34,555 nucleotides of DNA. It comes from Candidatus Saccharimonadota bacterium (GTDB lineage: Bacteria > Patescibacteriota > Saccharimonadia > Saccharimonadales > UBA4665). The position numbers and the translations under genes were made by a program. The stretch is from positions 1 to 34,555 of the forward strand of contig DAIDKK010000007.1 of NCBI GenBank assembly GCA_027450065.1. The letters run 5' to 3'. Shown here piece by piece: positions 1 to 6,164 of the stretch. The notes beneath the pieces were generated by a model. The model was not told where the DNA came from. It made no database searches and worked only from the letters and a program-made list of their open reading frames with translations. How positions within the stretch are numbered: the first letter of the stretch is position 1; each line of letters begins with the position of its first letter.

Positions 1-881
1 AATTTGATGATTACGACCTTGTTATTAGTAGTAGTGGCGCCGAAGCAAAAGGCATTAAAGTCCCCAAAACAACACTGCACGTCAATTACTGCCACGCGCC
101 AACGCACTACTACTGGAGCCGCTACGATGAGTACATGAAACAACCTGGCTTTGGCCCGTTCGATCCCGTTGCGCGGGCGGGGCTAAAATTGCTCGCACGT
201 CCGCTGCGTCGCTGGGACTTCAAGGCCGCCCAACGCCCGGACTTTATGATTGCCAATTCAACCCATATCCAGCAGGACATACAGAAATACTACAAGCGAG
301 ATAGCACCGTTATATTTCCACCTGTCTATTTTGAGCGCTTCCAGAAATCCGAACACCGCAACCAGGCACGCCGCGGCTTCTTAATAGCAGGCAGGCAGAC
401 GCCCTACAAACGGTTTGACCTGGCGATTGCTGCTTGTACAAAATTGGGCTTGCCCTTAACTGTCGTGGGGGATGGTCCGGATCACGTGCGGTTAAGAAAA
501 CTGGCAGGCAAAACGGTAACGTTCCTGGGGAGAGTTCCCGATGAGGTTATAGAAGAAGAATTTGCCCGCGCAAAAGCGTTAATATTCCCTGGTTTAGATG
601 ATTTTGGTATTACGCCGATTGAAGCGATGGCCAGCGGCACACCGGTTATCGCCTACGAGGCTGGAGGAGCGCTTGATTACGTTATTCCCGGCGTGACCGG
701 AGAATTCTTCGGGAAGCCAACAGCAACCTCACTAGCGAAGACATTGATGAAATACAAAAAAAATGGCTACAATAGCGCAGCCATTCGCGCCTATGCTCAG
801 AAGTTCTCGACTGAGGCTTTCCAGAAAAATATACAGGAATATTTGCGAGCAAAACTAAAAGAATTTCGGAATAACACTTAG
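1..881 (+). CDS. GT4-family glycosyltransferase, 5' end outside window
   Basis: The reading frame is open from base 3, so the gene starts upstream of the window; the first internal ATG (135) is not the start, because the 44 codons before it read as a typical GT4 N-terminal half (LVISSSGAEAKG, then HVNYCHAPTHYYW). About 292 residues are visible. The C-terminal nucleotide-sugar half is clear: GRQTPYKRFD, VVGDGPD, and the EX7E-type region DFGITPIEAMASGTPVIAYE. It should transfer a sugar from an NDP-sugar onto a lipid-linked or growing glycan at the cytoplasmic face. The DFGI-PIEAMA pattern recalls mannosyl/rhamnosyltransferases of O-antigen loci (WbaZ-like), which fits the GDP-mannose genes next door, but donor and acceptor cannot be read from sequence. 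It converges on the minus-strand GT gene ending at 905. The stop codon lies in an 11-bp tandem duplication. Confidence 0.9.
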   Translation, partial: FDDYDLVISSSGAEAKGIKVPKTTLHVNYCHAPTHYYWSRYDEYMKQPGFGPFDPVARAGLKLLARPLRRWDFKAAQRPDFMIANSTHIQQDIQKYYKRDSTVIFPPVYFERFQKSEHRNQARRGFLIAGRQTPYKRFDLAIAACTKLGLPLTVVGDGPDHVRLRKLAGKTVTFLGRVPDEVIEEEFARAKALIFPGLDDFGITPIEAMASGTPVIAYEAGGALDYVIPGVTGEFFGKPTATSLAKTLMKYKKNGYNSAAIRAYAQKFSTEAFQKNIQEYLRAKLKEFRNNT

Positions 882-895
882 GCCACACTTAGGCC
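874..895. repeat. Perfect 11-bp tandem duplication over a stop codon
   Basis: ACACTTAGGCC occurs twice back to back (874-884 and 885-895). The first copy contains the TAG stop of the left-edge glycosyltransferase, so the duplication lengthens the gap between two convergent genes without altering the protein. It looks like a replication-slippage event. Confidence 0.85.
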
Positions 896-904
896 GTATG
901 CCAT

Positions 905-2005
905 TTACTGCTCCGTAGGCGTTGTAAGCACATCCTCAAACACGGCCCGATAGCCCGCTGCCGCCTGCGGCCACGAGTAGTTTTTGAGCACGTAGTGCCG
1001 CACACTCTCGCGGCTCAATGATGGCCGTGCTAGCTCCCGCACGAGTACCCTCTGGTAGGCAGCAGCATCAGCCGCCGGTAATAGCATGCCTGTTTTGCCC
1101 TCTACGACCGCGTCCGTTATGCCCTCAATGCCGCTGGCAATCACAGGAGTTCCGCAAGAAGCTGCCTCAACTGCGACAAGACCAAAGCCTTCCATGTCGT
1201 TTGGCACAGGAATATTTGGCATCAAGAAATAATCTGCCGATGTATAGAGCAAATTACGCACTTCATCGCTAATATAACCGAGCAAGTAAACCTTCCCTGT
1301 TAGGTTTTGGGTTTCGATAAGTTTACGAATTTTATCCTCATTGGGGCCTTTCCCTGCCACCAAGTACCGGACGTCAGGGTTTGCGGCTATTAGTCCTGGC
1401 ATCACCTGCTCAACAAGCCAAGCAACACCTTTACGATCAACTAAACGGCCAGTGGTAACAAGAAGTTTCTTGCCCACCAACTCGGTGCTATCTAGCTGTA
1501 GCTTGTTAGCTAGCTGCGCTCTGAGCTCATCCATAGTACCTACTACATAAAAATCATCGCGCACGCCATATGTCACCTTCGCTAGTGGCGCATCTGGAAA
1601 GCGTTTCAGCACAGCGGCTTTGGTCTGCTCACTCCCTATGACGATACGATTCACGCTTGGCACCACCCGTTTCATGAGTGCTTTGTAGAAACCGTTTTCA
1701 AAGGTTACTTCTAGCCCATGCACCGACATAACGATTGGCTTACGCGTAAGGAAACGTAGCAAGAACCCAATTGGTGCCATCACCCCGTCTTGCAGGTATA
1801 TGACGTCTGGTCGCCATACATAGGTTGCCAACAGAGCACGCACAAACAGCCACGGATACACCACGGGCAAATATTTGTTTGGCCCACCATATGCTACCAG
1901 CTTAACTGGCAGTAGTGCGGCGAGCGAACGGTGCAGCTCGTAGGCTGCCTTTTCCATACCGCCCACACTGGGTGGAAACTTCCGAGTGACATACAGTACA
2001 CGCAT
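905..2005 (-). CDS. GT4-family glycosyltransferase (PimB-like)
   Basis: A 366-aa GT-B enzyme. The N-terminal domain starts MRVLYVTRKFPPSVGGMEK, the glycine-rich loop that contacts the donor phosphate in GT4 enzymes. The C-terminal domain has TTGRLVDRKGV, VAGKGPNEDK and the EX7E region DMEGFGLVAVEAASCGTPVIAS. Length is normal for the family, and the pattern resembles phosphatidylinositol-mannoside and lipopolysaccharide mannosyltransferases. It is the last gene of the minus-strand operon that starts with manC; only 32 nt separate it from the Nudix-like gene upstream. A GDP-mannose donor is a reasonable guess from that linkage but is not shown by the sequence. No strong Shine-Dalgarno is visible before the ATG at 2005. 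No hairpin with a T-run was found after the stop. Confidence 0.9.
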   Translation of the reverse strand: MRVLYVTRKFPPSVGGMEKAAYELHRSLAALLPVKLVAYGGPNKYLPVVYPWLFVRALLATYVWRPDVIYLQDGVMAPIGFLLRFLTRKPIVMSVHGLEVTFENGFYKALMKRVVPSVNRIVIGSEQTKAAVLKRFPDAPLAKVTYGVRDDFYVVGTMDELRAQLANKLQLDSTELVGKKLLVTTGRLVDRKGVAWLVEQVMPGLIAANPDVRYLVAGKGPNEDKIRKLIETQNLTGKVYLLGYISDEVRNLLYTSADYFLMPNIPVPNDMEGFGLVAVEAASCGTPVIASGIEGITDAVVEGKTGMLLPAADAAAYQRVLVRELARPSLSRESVRHYVLKNYSWPQAAAGYRAVFEDVLTTPTEQ

Positions 2006-2037
2006 ATATTGAACAGTGTAGCAGACTACGCTACGTT

Positions 2038-2565
2038 CTATGACTGTCTTACGCCAATAAAGTGCTCAGCAGATCTAACAATAAAGTTACGCTGCGAATC
2101 TATAAGATTATCCGGCAGATTATCGACTGGCCAAAATTCACCAATGGCAGGATTCTGCTCTAAAACTTCAACCCAGAATAACTGCGCTTGCTCGACACCA
2201 CGCTTGCTTGTATGAAATATACTCCCGACATATGCAGGGTCAGAGACCGCCATACCAGCTAGCTCACCGTTCAGCAGCCGCTCAAATGCCGTATGAGCAT
2301 GCACCTCACCTTTTGACTCGTCATCGGCGCGCACCACTGTACCTGGGGTGTGCATAAGCCCCGCGAACAAAGGATCGGTATCAGTTCGCCGTATAAGTAG
2401 TACTTCTACCTGTTTATCATGATTAAAGCGAAGCGGAATAAACTCAATAATTGGCAATGCAACAATGCGCGCAATCTGCTCAAATATGGGATATGGTAAA
2501 AAGCCAGGCTGCAACTTGGCTAACAGTGTTGCTACCTGTTTTGTCTCTTCAGTATCAAGGCTCAT
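2038..2565 (-). CDS. Nudix-like hydrolase with a degenerate Nudix box
   Basis: 175 aa from the ATG at 2565. This start is chosen over an in-frame one 51 nt upstream because AAAGGAG sits 8 nt before it and its ATG overlaps the TGA of the upstream gene (ATGA), a coupling arrangement. The fold looks Nudix-like: a strand with VEVLLIRRTDTDPLFAGLMHTPG, then a helix AFERLLNGELAG where the catalytic helix should be, then VGSIFHTSKRGVEQAQLFWVEV. The canonical GX5EX7REUXEEXGU is not intact; only one glutamate of the metal-binding pair is obvious. It may therefore hydrolyse an unusual nucleotide-linked substrate or act as a non-catalytic binder. Its place among GDP-sugar genes suggests a role in nucleotide-sugar turnover, but that is inference. 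Confidence 0.65.
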   Translation of the reverse strand: MSLDTEETKQVATLLAKLQPGFLPYPIFEQIARIVALPIIEFIPLRFNHDKQVEVLLIRRTDTDPLFAGLMHTPGTVVRADDESKGEVHAHTAFERLLNGELAGMAVSDPAYVGSIFHTSKRGVEQAQLFWVEVLEQNPAIGEFWPVDNLPDNLIDSQRNFIVRSAEHFIGVRQS

Positions 2566-3299
2566 TCGATTTTCTCCTTTGTTTGTACTTTTTCTATAGT
2601 CATCGAACAATCCCATGTTTCGGTTGGTTTGAGCCGTATCGCTCCCTGTACTTGTGGTATGCCCGCAAAACTAAACCCAGATTGGGTTGGCTCAAGACAA
2701 ACATACCCACCGAGCCTATCACTCCAAATAATCCACGTCGGTAGGTTGTTAGCCCTTAACACAAACTGCTGACCATCCAGTGTTACCAGCCTCGGTGCGC
2801 CGTTTAATATTTGAGCCTCCTCCAGGCTATCCATGCTATAGCTTGTCCCATCGATGTCACCATCTTTGGTATGTGACACGAAATACGGATGAAAAGCAGG
2901 CGCTATAGATAGTACATTCTGGCCTTGATTTTCAATACTAAGCCCTAGGCTCATTCCGCTCGTAGTCAATCTGACGTTCAAGAGTGCATATAAACCGCTA
3001 TACGTACCCTCGACTGTGTGCAATCTCAGTATTAGGCGATCAGGCATATGCTCAATAACATCCCACCGGCTTTCGCGGGCAAATCCGTGCTGTGGCAAGT
3101 TGCCTGTTGCATCAGGGCCAAAATTAGGCAGACAAACATGGCAGCCGCCTCGAATTTTTGGCTCTCCTGCGGCATTCTTTAGTGTGCGCCTCGGAAATAG
3201 CACAGTAGTACCATCAATCGTAAGCGTCTCGAGCCACCCACCCATTGGCTCAATGGTTGCACCCACTCCATCTTTTTGCAGTAGTATGACGCTCGACAT
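2562..3299 (-). CDS. Aldose 1-epimerase / hexose-phosphate mutarotase-like protein
   Basis: 245 aa with the galactose-mutarotase (aldose 1-epimerase/YeaD) beta-sandwich pattern. Candidate active-site residues are the histidines in LPQHGFARESRWDV and in IAPAFHPYF; a C-terminal CLEPTQ segment matches the position where these enzymes carry their base. These proteins interconvert alpha and beta anomers of free or phosphorylated hexoses. In this operon (PMM, ManC) it may supply the alpha anomer of mannose-6-phosphate or a related sugar, an inference from position. It starts 3 nt after the PMM stop and ends in an ATGA overlap with the Nudix-like gene, so the operon is tightly coupled. It is shorter than typical GalM (about 340 aa) and nearer the YeaD-type size. 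Confidence 0.8.
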   Translation of the reverse strand: MSSVILLQKDGVGATIEPMGGWLETLTIDGTTVLFPRRTLKNAAGEPKIRGGCHVCLPNFGPDATGNLPQHGFARESRWDVIEHMPDRLILRLHTVEGTYSGLYALLNVRLTTSGMSLGLSIENQGQNVLSIAPAFHPYFVSHTKDGDIDGTSYSMDSLEEAQILNGAPRLVTLDGQQFVLRANNLPTWIIWSDRLGGYVCLEPTQSGFSFAGIPQVQGAIRLKPTETWDCSMTIEKVQTKEKIE

Positions 3300-3302
3300 C
3301 TT

Positions 3303-4058
3303 TTATAAAACGTGGAGTATGCCCGTCAAAATTTGGACCGTGTTGTGCCAGTCAGATACTTCGATGCAATCAATACCCATTGCTTTTACAGGGTAGTCAT
3401 TACCCCCCTCTTGGAGTTTATCGCCCATAAATAGAATGTCGTCCGGACTAACCCCTAGTGTTTCAGTGAGTTTATGCATGCCATACGCTTTATCGATGCC
3501 AAGCATTGTGATATCCACAGAGGTACTCCCCCCTAAGCGAACTTCAAGGTCGGGCAGCTGTTCAGCAACTGCCTCACGCAATACAAGCTTTTCCGCAGCG
3601 TTTTTTTCTGCCCAGGCGTACTTCTCTTCCGGCGGTGCCAGCTGTCCCAACGCCGAATAGGTTACTTGACTGCCACGATCTTCAATAATATCACCCCATG
3701 TTTTCTCGGGCCACAGGCCGAGTCGCTTTGCTTCAGTCTCAAGCACTGCTACTATTGTGCGCTTTTGTTCAGCCGAAAGATCCTCTGCATACTGTCGCTT
3801 CCATTCGTTCTCAACAGCATCGAATCGATAGTAGCGTGTGCCGCAGGTTGGCATAATATGTAGCTTGCTGAGCTGCTCAGGCGATGCATTCAGTCTATCT
3901 ATAACCTGAATCTTAAACTGTTCAAACTTACCGCCGGATATAATACACACCTCAAAACGATCCAGCAGCTTAATCAACAGCGCACCCATCTCGTCACTGA
4001 TTGGTGATTTTGTGACGGCAAGGGTGTCATCTAAGTCAAACGCAATCATTTTTTTCAC
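3303..4058 (-). CDS. HAD-IIB phosphomannomutase (eukaryotic PMM type)
   Basis: 251 aa with all HAD motifs: nucleophile and acid/base Asp in DLDDT (D8, D10), motif II ISGG (S41), motif III Lys in GIDKAYG (about K190) and motif IV GDKLQEGGNDYP (from about 212). That last motif closely matches the GDK-x-x-GGND signature of eukaryotic PMM1/PMM2, rather than the alpha-phosphohexomutase (ManB) fold usual in bacteria. Predicted reaction: mannose-6-phosphate to mannose-1-phosphate, the substrate of ManC encoded just upstream. The start is GTG at 4058, overlapping the manC TGA as GTGA, with GGAG about 7 nt before it; an ATG nine bases further in is the alternative. Another sugar-phosphate activity of the HAD-IIB class is possible but less likely. 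Confidence 0.85.
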   Translation of the reverse strand: MKKMIAFDLDDTLAVTKSPISDEMGALLIKLLDRFEVCIISGGKFEQFKIQVIDRLNASPEQLSKLHIMPTCGTRYYRFDAVENEWKRQYAEDLSAEQKRTIVAVLETEAKRLGLWPEKTWGDIIEDRGSQVTYSALGQLAPPEEKYAWAEKNAAEKLVLREAVAEQLPDLEVRLGGSTSVDITMLGIDKAYGMHKLTETLGVSPDDILFMGDKLQEGGNDYPVKAMGIDCIEVSDWHNTVQILTGILHVL

Positions 4059-5110
4059 TTCTTGTCTCCGTCTGCGTGAATGAGCTTCGCGATGTCTCCA
4101 ACCTTTTGGCTTAAATCTTTGCGAGCAACCAGCACTCCTTCTTTCGTATTCACGACGACCACATTATCAAGCCCGATAACGGCTACTGGCTTGTCCTCGT
4201 CATTATGCACATAGGCGTTTTCCAGATTGGCGGTATAAATCTTCTCGCCCTTTAGGTAGTTCCCCGACTCGTCGCTCGCATTCGCCTGGTGCAGGTCGCT
4301 AAAACTACCCAAGTCCATCCAGTCAAACCCGGCCGGAACCACGGCCAGTCCCTTCGCCTTTTCGATTAATGCGTAGTCAATTGTGTTACTTTCGAAGCTC
4401 AAATATGTATCTTTGTACTCATCAGATTCGACATCTTTGATAGCAACAAGTTTATCGTATCTTTCCTTAAGCTCTGGGGCATATTCTGCCATGGCTGACA
4501 AAAAAGTATCGACAGAGCCAACAAAATAGCCACAGTTCCAAAGGTATCGACCACTGGCCATATACTTACGCGCCGTATTGAAATCAGGCTTTTCCTTGAA
4601 GCTTTGTACCTGATATACATTTGTAAAGCCTGAGACTCCACCATCTCTCTCGATATAGCCAAAACCAGTGGCCGGATAGGTTGGCTCAATGCCAACAAGG
4701 GCTATCTGCCCTTGTGATGCAGAAACTTCGGCAGCGATTCCAAAAGAATGAGCAAAGCCGTCCGTGTCCCTAATATGGTGATCAGCACTAATAAAAGCTA
4801 CTGGCTCACTACTGCCATGTCGCTTGCTGACATGCGCCAGGGCTGCAATGATGCAGTTTGCTGTGCCCCTACGCCCAGGCTCAACCACAAAATGATTATC
4901 GTCAAGATCTGGTAGCTGCTTCTTTACATGGTGCGCGTGGCTTATGTCCGGAACAATATACACTTCTCCGCTGATCCTTTTTGCACGCTCATAGGTATTT
5001 TGCACGAGTGATTTCTCGTTCGTCAGCTTTAGAAGCTGCTTTGGGAAATCAGGTGTCGAGAGTGGCCAAAGGCGGGTCCCTGAACCCCCTGCTACAATAA
5101 CAGTTATCAT
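4055..5110 (-). CDS. manC: Mannose-1-phosphate guanylyltransferase
   Basis: 351 aa, the length of a ManC that lacks the C-terminal phosphomannose isomerase domain found in bifunctional enzymes. The nucleotidyltransferase signature GGSGTRLWPLS is at 8-18, with FPKQLLKL just after, then VVEPGRRGTANCIIA and the substrate-contacting FKEKPDF. It makes GDP-mannose from GTP and mannose-1-phosphate in the cytoplasm. It is the first gene of the operon (manC, PMM, epimerase, Nudix-like, GT4) and overlaps the PMM start by four bases. GGGGG lies 6 nt before the ATG, and a TATACT -10 candidate is about 39 nt upstream. The isomerase that would supply mannose-6-phosphate is not in the window. GDP-mannose feeds Gmd, encoded at 18725-19762. 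Confidence 0.93.
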   Translation of the reverse strand: MITVIVAGGSGTRLWPLSTPDFPKQLLKLTNEKSLVQNTYERAKRISGEVYIVPDISHAHHVKKQLPDLDDNHFVVEPGRRGTANCIIAALAHVSKRHGSSEPVAFISADHHIRDTDGFAHSFGIAAEVSASQGQIALVGIEPTYPATGFGYIERDGGVSGFTNVYQVQSFKEKPDFNTARKYMASGRYLWNCGYFVGSVDTFLSAMAEYAPELKERYDKLVAIKDVESDEYKDTYLSFESNTIDYALIEKAKGLAVVPAGFDWMDLGSFSDLHQANASDESGNYLKGEKIYTANLENAYVHNDEDKPVAVIGLDNVVVVNTKEGVLVARKDLSQKVGDIAKLIHADGDKK

Positions 5111-5148
5111 ATAGTACCCCCGTTACATAGTTTCATGTCTGCTACTAC

Positions 5149-5154
5149 AGTATA
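5149..5154 (-). promoter_or_regulatory. Candidate -10 box of the manC operon
   Basis: TATACT on the minus strand, 38 nt upstream of the manC ATG. No good -35 is seen 16-18 nt further upstream, so this is tentative. The predicted transcript would carry a leader of about 30 nt with GGGGG before the ATG. Confidence 0.4.
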
Positions 5155-5225
5155 CATTGCTTGGTCAGCTCAGGCGATTGTGTAAGCCACAACAGTAGAC
5201 AGATTACTACGCCTAGCTAACACAA

Positions 5226-5240
5226 AGTCGACAGTTGACT
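5226..5240. repeat. Near-perfect 15-bp palindrome upstream of manC
   Basis: AGTCGAC-A-GTTGACT; the two 7-bp arms match at 6 of 7 positions. It lies in the 181-bp gap between the gtrA remnant and manC, about 75 bp upstream of the candidate manC -10. It could be an operator; no flanking T-run supports a terminator. Nothing else was recognised in this gap. Confidence 0.35.
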
Positions 5241-5291
5241 ACCCCCCTCAGTTAACGGGCTGGAGGTGTTAGGCTGGCCTGGAAATTGCTT

Positions 5292-5570
5292 CTATGGTTC
5301 ACTGATTATAGACGCTTCAATAGCTTTGGCAGTGTCTTTCTTAAAGACAAAATATTTATAAAGTGTAAAATTCCATACCATGCCGATAAGAACCGCGGCA
5401 GCTTTCGTAACGTTTAGTCGTAGTGTTTCGTGATGCTCAAGAGTATTTATAAAGAAAATCATATGGCCAAACGATGTCTTAGTGATTGACTCGACAAATA
5501 ATATTATGCCGTCTTGTAATATCAATGAGCTAAACCCTGTTATTGCGAAAACTTTATGTATTCCACTACA
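5292..5570 (-). pseudogene. gtrA-family membrane protein remnant (C-terminal half only)
   Basis: The open frame has two predicted membrane segments: VFAITGFSSLILQDGIILF and KAAAVLIGMVWNFTLYKYFVF. The second carries the WNF...YFVF ending typical of the last helix of GtrA-family proteins, small four-helix proteins that help move lipid-linked sugars. GtrA proteins usually have about 120-140 residues and two helix pairs; here only the second pair remains (about 92 codons from the previous stop, 77 from a TTG at 5525). No ATG or GTG and no ribosome binding site precede it, and only about 70 bp separate it from the divergent gene at 5642, too little for the missing half. A 5' deletion is the simplest reading. 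A genuine short two-helix homologue starting at TTG is the alternative. Confidence 0.6.
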
Positions 5571-5577
5571 TTAATAC

Positions 5578-5606
5578 TTGTTATACAGACCTGTTTATTT
5601 TATACT
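5578..5606 (+). promoter_or_regulatory. Promoter of the 5642 two-gene unit
   Basis: TTGTTA (5578-5583), 17-bp spacer, TATACT (5601-5606): a good sigma70-type match. The predicted start of transcription leaves about 28 nt before the ATG at 5642. Only a weak AAAGA precedes that ATG. Confidence 0.6.
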
Positions 5607-5641
5607 TACATAGTAGATAAGCGTAATCACAAAGAAACACT

Positions 5642-6163
5642 ATGAATATAAAAAAGATACCTCGTACTAAGCTCATAATCACCTTTATAATCATCGGCGT
5701 TTTGTTGGCCAGCGCAATTACATACCTCGTCTATACCTACAGCAGACACACCGCTCCCGTCGCTCAACCTCAAACACAACAGACAAATGCGTCTAGCAAC
5801 ACAAAAACTGGCGTAACCTCGTCAAACGGTAGTGTCTCAACGCCAGTAGTTGACAAAACGACTAACGAAATACCTGTTTCTACCTCTATGTCTATCTCAA
5901 TCGATACACTTACTGAACAAAATGGTACTATTACCTACGCTGGTACTGTCACTAATCCTGTTGCCGGTGGGATTTGTTCGGCTGTCTTCACTAGTAAAAT
6001 TAACCGTCCCATTACACTCTCCCCCGATTACTCGACTGGCAGATGCGGACCAGGCACAATCTCCGCCAATGCTTTTACCTCTATTGGCACATGGACTCTC
6101 ACTCTACGATACTTTACAAATACTACACAAGTGAGCGTAAGTAAGGATATCAATATACAATAA
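5642..6163 (+). CDS. Single-pass membrane-anchored protein, unknown function
   Basis: 173 aa. Basic N terminus (MNIKKIPRTK), one hydrophobic helix at about 11-31, then a Gln/Thr/Ser/Asn-rich low-complexity linker to about residue 75, then a roughly 95-residue beta-rich domain (SISIDTLTEQNGTITYAGTV...). It ends TLRYFTNTTQVSVSKDINIQ, which looks like an Ig-like or CARDB-like fold. Two cysteines in this outer domain could form a disulfide. The layout predicts a protein anchored in the membrane with its domain outside. It begins a plus-strand unit and ends 1 nt before the start of the large secreted protein gene, so the two are probably co-transcribed and may act together. I do not recognise the family. 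Confidence 0.8.
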   Translation: MNIKKIPRTKLIITFIIIGVLLASAITYLVYTYSRHTAPVAQPQTQQTNASSNTKTGVTSSNGSVSTPVVDKTTNEIPVSTSMSISIDTLTEQNGTITYAGTVTNPVAGGICSAVFTSKINRPITLSPDYSTGRCGPGTISANAFTSIGTWTLTLRYFTNTTQVSVSKDINIQ

Positions 6164-6164
6164 T

